Of a DNA stretch of 64,000 nucleotides, positions 25,947 to 32,749 are shown in pieces. The stretch lies in the NCBI GenBank assembly GCA_035571835.1, contig DATNBU010000041.1, positions 75,955 to 139,954 on the forward strand, read 5' to 3'. The notes beneath the pieces are model-generated. The model was not told the DNA's origin. It searched no databases and worked only from the letters and a program-made list of their open reading frames with translations. Positions within the stretch are counted from its first letter, which is position 1, and every line of letters begins with the position of its first letter. A program made the position numbers and the translations under genes. This DNA is from Candidatus Limnocylindrales bacterium (GTDB lineage Bacteria; Desulfobacterota; Binatia; UBA1149; CAITLU01).

Positions 25947-26705
25947 CTACTTCGGCGTGCAGAAATCGCCCGGTCGGCCGAGGGCATACATGCCTCGGTC
26001 GACCTCGTGAATCATCGTATTCCACGCCGGGTGCATTTCGCCCGTCTTGCCTGACAGCCGAAAAAGATCGCGCATACGAAAACGATCGCTTCTCGAGTCG
26101 ATCAGGTCCCCCAGCACTTTCTGCGTCAGGCCTAGGCCGCCCTGTTCCCAGTGTGACCACAGCACTTCGACAGCACGAGCCTGATTCGGTGAGAACGTGT
26201 AGGTCGTTCCAAACCACCGAACTCTTCGGAAGTCGTCGGTGTGGTGACAATCCGGGGCCGCTTCGCTGTCCGTCGCTACGGGCGCAGCCGCCGGGGTTCC
26301 ACACTGACGACCATTCCAAAATCCGTCCTCGGCGGCGGGAGGGTACAAGAATCTAGGTACGGGAACTTTTAGCGCCTCGCAGGTCTTCGCCAGTACGTCG
26401 CGGCTCAACATCGTCGGTGGTGCGGCATCGAGTCCTTTGCCCGAAGCTGCGAGCGTACGAAGGGTTGTCGCTGCTTCGCTCTGCAGGTCACGCCGCGCTT
26501 TGTGTTGATCTTCGTCCCATACATCGAGATCGGGATTGGTGTTCGCGATGTGAATACAGTGTGCATCCGCCTCGATAACGTCGGCGAGCAGCTTGGCTAC
26601 CTCGTAGGCGTCGTCTCCCGGATAGTCGTCGAGCCAGAATTTCATGAACTGTCCAGTCGTCATCACCTCGCGCGCCCGGTACGCCTGAATTTCCTTAATA
26701 CCCAT
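25947..26705 (-). CDS. Hypothetical phage- or plasmid-type protein, about 252 aa
   Basis: The start at 26705 (MGIKEIQAYR) is preferred since the upstream part of this frame (to 26948) is Arg/Pro-rich and shadow-like. The protein has a helical N-terminal half with WLDDYPGDDAYEVAKLL and a C-terminal block (VRWFGTTYTFSPNQARAVEVL, WSHWEQGGLGLTQKVLGDL) that resembles a winged-helix or DNA-binding module seen in mobile-element proteins. It lies 147 bases ahead of the methyltransferase gene on the same strand, probably in one unit with the terminase genes. Family not identified. Confidence 0.6.
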   Translation of the reverse strand: MGIKEIQAYRAREVMTTGQFMKFWLDDYPGDDAYEVAKLLADVIEADAHCIHIANTNPDLDVWDEDQHKARRDLQSEAATTLRTLAASGKGLDAAPPTMLSRDVLAKTCEALKVPVPRFLYPPAAEDGFWNGRQCGTPAAAPVATDSEAAPDCHHTDDFRRVRWFGTTYTFSPNQARAVEVLWSHWEQGGLGLTQKVLGDLIDSRSDRFRMRDLFRLSGKTGEMHPAWNTMIHEVDRGMYALGRPGDFCTPK

Positions 26706-27253
26706 CGTCCCAATTCTCCGTGCACGTTCACCAGCGATACGAGGATTGACCAAGTTGCCAGTTGCCCCCTCCGGCCGACGAGCAAGCGCTGCCACGGCGA
26801 CTCTACCAAGGCGGCGTGGCGGTCTCGAAAATGCGTCGCATCGATCTCGCGGGCCGTGGCGTCGATGGGCTTTGGGGGATCGGGTTTTTCCAGCTTCGTC
26901 CGGTCTTTTTCTGTCGCGCCTTGAGGAGCGCGATCTGGTGGAGACCATCGGAAGTGATCAATAAAGACCGACGAGTACAGGGGAGCACACCGCAACTTCT
27001 CGCAGCGGCAGGGACCCGCCGCGCCGAGGCCATCGACATCATGGCTGGCGCCTTGGTCCGGCTGGTGACGAGCCCTCCCCGGGCCTCCCGGCCCTCCGTG
27101 GGCGGTCTTTACGCACAACCTACGAAACAAGCACCGAAGCACCCAAAAACACAGCGGAAAGCCCCGCCGGTTAACTTGATAAGATCGCCCCGTCACGCGG
27201 TCATGTCGCCGCCCGGCGGGTCCGAAGAGGCCCTCCGGCAAGGAGGCACAACC
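26706..27253. other. Divergent intergenic region between the phage modules
   Basis: About 550 bases separate the minus-strand terminase unit from the plus-strand recombinase unit. Arg/Pro-rich open frames cross it on both strands, but they look like GC-driven shadows. It probably holds the promoters of both units; I could not point to convincing boxes. The AGGAGG at 27241-27246 is the ribosome binding site for the 27254 gene. Confidence 0.5.
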
Positions 27254-27805
27254 GTGGGAAAACCCACACCAGCACAAAGACGAGACGATAGGGAAACGAC
27301 GGCGCGCGTCGCCGAGCAACTGGCCGCTCTGGCCACGATGACCACGGCCGAACTCGCGACGAGGTTCGCGGAACTGACCGGCCAGCTACCCCGAAACAGG
27401 AACCGCGCCTACCTTAGAAAGCGCGTTGCCTGGCATCTCCAGGCGGCCGAGTACGGTGGGCTCTCCGAAGCCGCGCTCGCCAAGATCGACGAGTTGGCGC
27501 CTATGGCCATGAGGCGCTTCGACCAGTCTTCGCGGCGACGCGCGAGGCCCGAACCGCGCTCGAAGACCACGGCAACGGACGCAGCCCGCGATCCCCGGCT
27601 CCCCAATCCGGGAGCAGTCGTCAGCCGCGTGTACGGCGGCAACGTCCACGAGGTCACGGTCCTGGAGGATGGTTTCGAGTACCGGGGCCAGCGTTTCCGG
27701 TCCCTGTCGAAGATCGCGCGCGAGATTACGGGGACGCCGTGGAACGGGTTCACGTTCTTCGGGTGCGGCGCAGGAAAGCTGACCCCACCGGAGGGCGCAG
27801 CATGA
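27254..27805 (+). CDS. DUF2924-like protein of recombinase cassette
   Basis: About 183 aa. The middle carries the DUF2924 pattern: MTTAELATRFAELTG, NRNRAYLRKRVAWHLQAAEYGG and, near the C-terminus, EYRGQRFRSLSKIAREITG. The GTG at 27254 lies seven bases after a perfect AGGAGG, much better supported than upstream starts. In alphaproteobacterial and related prophage-like elements this gene regularly precedes a large serine recombinase, as here; its role is unknown, perhaps accessory to recombination. It shares ATGA with the next small gene. Confidence 0.8.
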   Translation: MGKPTPAQRRDDRETTARVAEQLAALATMTTAELATRFAELTGQLPRNRNRAYLRKRVAWHLQAAEYGGLSEAALAKIDELAPMAMRRFDQSSRRRARPEPRSKTTATDAARDPRLPNPGAVVSRVYGGNVHEVTVLEDGFEYRGQRFRSLSKIAREITGTPWNGFTFFGCGAGKLTPPEGAA

Positions 27806-27990
27806 GCGACATCCCGTTCCACCAGACACGCATGGGCCATGCCTTTTATGAGGCCACGATGCCGGGCCTCGTCCGGGAACTCGCGCGCCTGAACGCCAAC
27901 CTTGAACAGCTTCTCGTCGTCGCCGAGGTCGAGGGGGAGAAGGTGGCGACGACTGCTCCCGCCGATTCCGGTTCGGAAAGTGGCCGATGA
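27802..27990 (+). CDS. Small protein of recombinase cassette, 62 aa
   Basis: A small protein (MSDIPFHQTRMGHAFYEATM, then PGLVRELARLNANLEQLL) with one amphipathic helix that could form a coiled coil. It overlaps the genes on both sides by ATGA. A start at 27739 is possible, but 27802 gives the coupling seen elsewhere. Function unknown; a recombination directionality or regulatory role is a guess from position. Confidence 0.6.
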   Translation: MSDIPFHQTRMGHAFYEATMPGLVRELARLNANLEQLLVVAEVEGEKVATTAPADSGSESGR

Positions 27991-29477
27991 AGCGAGCCTC
28001 GTCAGCCGCGATCGCGTCGGCGCCGATCAAGCGCTGTGCCATCTACACCCGTAAGTCGACCACGATGGGGCTCGAGCAGGAGTTCAACACTCTCGATGCG
28101 CAGCGCGAGGCTTGCGAGGCTTACATTCGTTCGCAAGCCAGTGCCGGCTGGACGACTCTGGCTGACCGTTACGACGATGGCGGTTTCACCGGCGCCAATA
28201 TCGATCGCCCGGCATTCCAGCGACTCCTTGCCGATGTCGAGGCAGGAAGGGTCAACACGGTCGTTGTCTACAAGCTCGACCGCGTTTCGCGGTCCCTGCT
28301 CGATTTCGCCACCGTTATGAATCGGCTCAACCGTGCAGGCGTGGGCTTCGTCTCGGTTACGCAGAACTTCTCGACGACGGACGCTGTAGGGCGCATGACT
28401 CTAAACCTGCTCGCGACCTTCGCCGAGTTCGAGCGCGAGCAGATCGGCGAGCGGACGCGCGACAAGATGGCTGCGTCCAGACGACGCGGGAAGTGGACGG
28501 GAGGGGTGGTGCCGCTCGGCTATCGGGTCATCGACAAGAAGCTGGTGATCGACAATCATGAGGCCGAGCTCGTCCGCGAATTGTTTGGACTCTACTTGGA
28601 ACAACGCTCGGCGCTGACTGTTGCTCAAACCCTTACAGACCGCGGTCGCACTACTGGTCGTTACCTCGCAAATTCGGGACGCGTCCGAGAGGCTCGTGCC
28701 TGGGGAAAGGGGGACGTGCTCAGTGTCCTCAAAAAGCCTCTCTACATCGGTCTCATGAGGTATCGTGATGAACTCCATGACGGGGAGCACGAGGCCATCA
28801 TCGATCTGCGAACGTTCGAGTTGGCAAGAACCCTGCTCGCGCGCACCAACGGAGGTAGAACTCCGCGGCGGCGAAATCCAGACTACCTGCTCAGCGGGAT
28901 CCTGATGTGCGCGCGCTGCGGTTCGGCGCTGACTGCGGCGTCGTCGCGGAAAGGAGGGCGTGCTTATCGCTACTATCGATGCACCAAGCGTGACCGGGAG
29001 GGCAGGGCGGCTTGTCCAACAAGACCTATGTCAGCCTCCGCCATCGAAGAATACGTCGCCCAGCGCCTGCGTGAGGCAATCGCGAATTCGGACCTGGCCG
29101 CGTCGGCGACTAGCGTCACGGTACGCATAGAAACTCGGCGTCGTGACCTCACGGTCGAGCGTCACCGACTTTCGTCTGAGATCGCGACGCTCTCCACCGA
29201 CCTGAACGACACAAATATTCGGCTACAAGAGCGCGAGCGCCGACTCGCGGAGGTCGAGGGCGAAATTGCGATGCTCGATGCGACGAAACTTGAGGCCTGC
29301 TGGATCGCCCAGTGCCTCCGCGACTTCAACTCGGTTTGGGACGTGCTTACCTCGCAGAACCGAGGACGACTGTTTAGAGCCGTCGTCGAGCGTGTGGACG
29401 TCGACGACGAGGGCGGGGAAGTGCGGATAACGTTGGCAAATCTCGGCGGGGATGCGACGGAGGAGAAATCGGCATGA
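27987..29477 (+). CDS. Large serine recombinase
   Basis: The 496-aa protein has a resolvase catalytic domain (CAIYTRKST with the nucleophile Ser near residue 24, then YDDGGFTGANIDRPAFQRLL and YKLDRVSRS), a recombinase domain, and a zinc ribbon (CARCGSAL, then YYRCTKRD, then CPTRP near 345). A coiled-coil C-terminus follows (residues about 385-430, ERHRLSSEIATLSTDLN). It would catalyse integration or excision of the element at an att site. The start overlaps the upstream gene (ATGA). Its attachment sites were not found in the window. Confidence 0.92.
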   Translation: MKRASSAAIASAPIKRCAIYTRKSTTMGLEQEFNTLDAQREACEAYIRSQASAGWTTLADRYDDGGFTGANIDRPAFQRLLADVEAGRVNTVVVYKLDRVSRSLLDFATVMNRLNRAGVGFVSVTQNFSTTDAVGRMTLNLLATFAEFEREQIGERTRDKMAASRRRGKWTGGVVPLGYRVIDKKLVIDNHEAELVRELFGLYLEQRSALTVAQTLTDRGRTTGRYLANSGRVREARAWGKGDVLSVLKKPLYIGLMRYRDELHDGEHEAIIDLRTFELARTLLARTNGGRTPRRRNPDYLLSGILMCARCGSALTAASSRKGGRAYRYYRCTKRDREGRAACPTRPMSASAIEEYVAQRLREAIANSDLAASATSVTVRIETRRRDLTVERHRLSSEIATLSTDLNDTNIRLQERERRLAEVEGEIAMLDATKLEACWIAQCLRDFNSVWDVLTSQNRGRLFRAVVERVDVDDEGGEVRITLANLGGDATEEKSA

Positions 29478-29941
29478 GCATCGGGACGAAGGTTGAGATT
29501 TCCGGCAGTTCGCGAGTAGTCGTGGGGCGGCTGGACCGTGTCAGGCGAGGCAAGCGGACCGCTTTCGAAGCAACGCTGCCGAAACCTTCGGCCGAGCCGT
29601 CTCACGCCAATGCGGCGCTAGCACTGGCGCTCGCTCATGCGATCCAGCGATCGATCGATTCAGGAGAGAACCGCAACCAGGCGGATGTAGCGCGAAAGCT
29701 TCAGACGACGCGGGCGCGGGTGACGCAACTACTCGACCTGACGCTGTTGGATCCGCGAATTCAGAAGGCGGTTCTCCGGCTGACGGATACCGACATGGAG
29801 CGGATCAGTGAGCGAACGCTTCGACGGATCGGTAGTCACGAGTCGTGGTCGGCCCAGAGCGCGGCCTGGGACGACGGTGTCTTGATTGAGAGCCCCACCA
29901 CATTGGATGTGCCGTGCGGAGGTGATGACAGACTTACCTGA
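29474..29941 (+). CDS. ParB-like HTH protein of recombinase cassette
   Basis: The 155-aa protein contains a KorB/ParB-type HTH: NRNQADVARKLQTTRARVTQLLDLTLL with a LDPRIQ segment after it, preceded by a basic region with GRLDRVRRG. It overlaps the recombinase by ATGA and closes the DUF2924/small/recombinase/HTH cassette. A DNA-binding helper or regulator role is likely. The following 65 bases lead to the convergent DUF262 gene. Confidence 0.7.
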   Translation: MSIGTKVEISGSSRVVVGRLDRVRRGKRTAFEATLPKPSAEPSHANAALALALAHAIQRSIDSGENRNQADVARKLQTTRARVTQLLDLTLLDPRIQKAVLRLTDTDMERISERTLRRIGSHESWSAQSAAWDDGVLIESPTTLDVPCGGDDRLT

Positions 29942-30006
29942 TGTACCCGAATGCGGTGCAAAGCCGCGTGGTACCAGCTTGCCGGCTAACAGGCTGGCAA
30001 AAGACA

Positions 30007-31911
30007 CTATTGCCCGATCGTGAGCCCAGCTTCGGCAGCGTCCTCGTCAATCTCTACATCCTCACCTTCATCCTCGACGTCTCCGACGTACGCGGCTTTG
30101 CCGATCGCTTTCTCAATGAGCCTAAGAAGGCGTTGTTGCCGATCTGCCATAAAAGCATCAAACCGATCTGCGCGTAAGAGGGTTGGGTCGATCAAGTGGG
30201 AGGTGAGATAGGTGTCGAGGCTTTCACCCTTGATTGGCGGCGCCTTCGCATTCCCTCCTTCCAATTTGGCGAGATACTCAGATGGCGCGACGCCACCGAC
30301 GATACGATTCGTTCTATACGAGAGAGGCGTCTTGTTGATGATGGAGTCGTAGACGGCTTGCTTCACGCCTTGGCGCTTACACCAGTCTTGCGGGAATATG
30401 TGATGAATGTCGACGTTCTCCCCGAAGAACACTGTGTGATCGAACCGTTGGCCTGAGCGAAAGTCGAGTGCCCCTTCCTTCATAAGAAGCGCATTCACGC
30501 CTTTGTAAGCGGCTGAGAGGCGCATGCGCATGGTCTTCAGACGGTCCGCTCGGAACATAGTTTCGGATACGGTGGATGGCTCTGGGCCACCCTTCAGCCA
30601 AGCCGGGACTTCCATGAAATCCCGCGCAATGCGGGAATCGACTGCCGATCCGTAGAGTTCTCCGAACACGCCATTCCAGTACCAGCGAACGAGCATTGCG
30701 CGGTTCGCCTCGTGCTCCCATGCATCACCGATATCCGCCAAGATGGCAGCCAACGGAACGATCTGGGATTGGTACGGAAGATCAAAAATCCGATAGATAT
30801 GGAGCGTGTGTAGAAATTTTGCTGCCTGAGTGAAGCCCCGTTCTACTTGGGCCTCGTACTTCTTGTACGCTTCGAGGGGTAGATTCAGCAGCGCTTGTCG
30901 ATTGCCCGATATAGCGGGCAATTCCTTCCCCTGCTTGCCGGCGACTTCCGCCGCGCGGCGCCGGTCACGGGTGTAAAATAGCGAGACGGCCTGCAGGAAG
31001 TCGGTATTGGCGACCTCGGCAATGATACCAGTGTCTGCACCGGCTGGCCGCAGCGTTTCTGCGAACCGTCGGTGCCGACCTTTTGACGTGTCATCGCCGT
31101 ACCAGTCTCTCCGCAGTTCGTGATTTGACGCTGCGTACATCGCCGTCACGAGCTCAAACGCATCTAGCGACTTTCCGCCCGTATTCACCTTCTCGAAGAC
31201 AACGCAGACCGCTTCTTTCGAAGTCGATTTGTCCAGTGTGATGACCGGTACGTGGTACGATTTGAAGTTCTCCAGTACCTGTTTCTTAAAAGTCCGAAAT
31301 TCGTCGCGAATGCTTTTGTTCTGGTCACCGCACCAGTATTCGTCGAAGCCGTCCTGCCAATGGTCCCAATCGAAGACTTGGGTGATCGGGTACATGAGTA
31401 ACGCGTATTCCCGCTCCGGAGTAGAAAGATCGAATGCGATCTCGCGGCCGAAATCGGTTCGGACGAGGCGATCTTCAGGCACACCGACCACGGCCTCCTC
31501 GCGATCCACGGAAGGGTCGAGCGCTTTTTTGATGTCGAGGTAGAACCAGCGCTTTACCTTTTTGTTTTTGGGCGTGACTGTCTCGACAACCTTTCCGCGC
31601 AACGTGACCTGGTAGAGGGAGGTCATTCGCTGCTGACCATCGAGAAGAAGGGCATGAGGAACAGTCTGTTTTGATTCGGGCGGCGCGCCTTCGATCGGCC
31701 TGGGCTTGAAATTCACCGGGCCTCCCGTGTTGAGCGTCATGAGGGCGCCAACAGGGAATGCTCGCGAGATTGAAGCAATCAGACTCTTGATGCGATCCTC
31801 ATCCCAGACCCAACTTCGCTGAAAATCTGGCAACTGAAGACTGCCGACATGGCACTCTTCGAGAAGCTTATCGAGATTGAACGGGTTGGTTTGGAACGTG
31901 GAGCCGGGCAT
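30007..31911 (-). CDS. DUF262 and HNH (GmrSD-like) restriction protein
   Basis: About 634 aa. The N-terminal DUF262 (ParB-like) part shows LQLPDFQRSWVWDEDRI, LLDGQQRMTSLYQ and FEKVNTGGKSLDAFEL. The C-terminal DUF1524/HNH part has NVDIHHIFPQDWCKRQG with HH as nuclease core. This is the one-chain layout of GmrSD-type enzymes, which cut modified (for example glycosylated or hydroxymethylated) phage DNA with nucleotide help. The ATG at 31911 (MPGSTFQTNPF) has an upstream AAGGAC and is preferred over a GTG at 31965. It is divergent from the helicase-restriction operon. Confidence 0.85.
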   Translation of the reverse strand: MPGSTFQTNPFNLDKLLEECHVGSLQLPDFQRSWVWDEDRIKSLIASISRAFPVGALMTLNTGGPVNFKPRPIEGAPPESKQTVPHALLLDGQQRMTSLYQVTLRGKVVETVTPKNKKVKRWFYLDIKKALDPSVDREEAVVGVPEDRLVRTDFGREIAFDLSTPEREYALLMYPITQVFDWDHWQDGFDEYWCGDQNKSIRDEFRTFKKQVLENFKSYHVPVITLDKSTSKEAVCVVFEKVNTGGKSLDAFELVTAMYAASNHELRRDWYGDDTSKGRHRRFAETLRPAGADTGIIAEVANTDFLQAVSLFYTRDRRRAAEVAGKQGKELPAISGNRQALLNLPLEAYKKYEAQVERGFTQAAKFLHTLHIYRIFDLPYQSQIVPLAAILADIGDAWEHEANRAMLVRWYWNGVFGELYGSAVDSRIARDFMEVPAWLKGGPEPSTVSETMFRADRLKTMRMRLSAAYKGVNALLMKEGALDFRSGQRFDHTVFFGENVDIHHIFPQDWCKRQGVKQAVYDSIINKTPLSYRTNRIVGGVAPSEYLAKLEGGNAKAPPIKGESLDTYLTSHLIDPTLLRADRFDAFMADRQQRLLRLIEKAIGKAAYVGDVEDEGEDVEIDEDAAEAGLTIGQ

Positions 31912-32134
31912 TCGTTGGTGCTGTCCTTCGGATTGGCGACGGGAGGTCGCGAGTGTTTCTTGCACGGCGGTTGGAGATGAACGCGCGTGTTCCTATTTCC
32001 TATGCTGCTGCCGGCGGCGTGGCAAATAACCGGATACGACCACTTGTGTCGCGCGCGTCGCTCGCGTGGCCAGGTGCGCGTTACCAGCTGGCTCCGGCAG
32101 TCCATCCGCCCGATACTCACATCCCGAGCGCCAC
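31912..32134. promoter_or_regulatory. Divergent promoter region between defence genes
   Basis: This gap lies between the DUF262 gene and the start of the plus-strand defence operon, so both promoters are expected here. I did not see clear -35/-10 boxes. Confidence 0.35.
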
Positions 32135-32415
32135 GTGGCCATCAACGTTCGTCGATTGAAGATCGAACACGAGTCCGCCAGCGCGCGCGCGGAGTCCGAG
32201 CAGCGTCCAGAGCTCGAAGCAGACCCTCGTCGCTGTGTGACACGTGTCTCTCTGGACTCAGGGTCAACGAGATTCGTGGCACGCGTCAGTCCGTCGCGCG
32301 ACCTACACGAGGCGTTCTTTGGCACGATGCGTGGCCGATTCCCGAGGCCGCACTGGCGCGGCTTCGCGAGACGGGACTGATGGGCGCCGACCTGAGGGTT
32401 GGCCGAGCAGTCTGA
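32135..32415 (+). pseudogene. Small gene with -1 frameshift ahead of SNF2 helicase
   Basis: The frame beginning GTG at 32135 (VAINVRRLKIEHESASAR) continues through RVSLDSGSTRFVARVSPSRD and LHEAF. It then needs a -1 shift at TTCTTTGG (about 32321-32328) to continue as WHDAWPIPEAALARLRETGL and finally a stop at 32413-32415. Both parts have good protein character and join smoothly at LHEAF/LWHDAW, while the unshifted end is Arg-rich and stops at 32378-32380. The intact product would be about 93 aa. The family was not identified. It is either a natural frameshift, a decayed gene or a sequence error. Confidence 0.45.
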
Positions 32416-32473
32416 ATGCCAATGCGGTGCATCCCCCATGCTCGCCCGAGCGGCACCCCTAAGGTAAAACCTC

Positions 32474-32749
32474 TTGGAGAAAGCGGCCGGGAGGCCGAAC
32501 ACCGAAGATGCCGCCCGTCCATACCTCCACCCGCCACTTGCCAACCCGGGTCTGGCCGTCGGCGCTCAGATACGGGTCAGGATCCACCCGGACCGCATCG
32601 CCGTCAACGCTGGCGTACGCTGCTCCGACGGCGGCCGCATCGGAATTCGCGCAGACATCGGCGACGTCGCCCTTGTCACGGTCGGGTGCCGTGTCGTTGA
32701 AGGCCGGCCCGCTTTGAAACCCAGCACCACGGTAAGGCTCTTACGATGA
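32474..32749 (+). CDS. Small hypothetical protein at head of helicase operon
   Basis: A frame starting at TTG 32474 and ending 32749 encodes about 91 aa; the second half, GAQIRVRIHPDRIAVNAGVR followed by a RIGIRADIGDVALVTVG block, has beta-strand-like alternation typical of a real fold. Its stop overlaps the helicase ATG (ATGA), the same coupling found downstream in the operon. Alternative frames here are Arg-rich shadows. Start and function are uncertain. Confidence 0.45.
   Translation: MEKAAGRPNTEDAARPYLHPPLANPGLAVGAQIRVRIHPDRIAVNAGVRCSDGGRIGIRADIGDVALVTVGCRVVEGRPALKPSTTVRLLR

Noticed and set aside
29942-30006. Terminator between the HTH gene and the DUF262 gene
   Set aside because: The GCC-rich arms pair imperfectly and there is no T-run on either strand.
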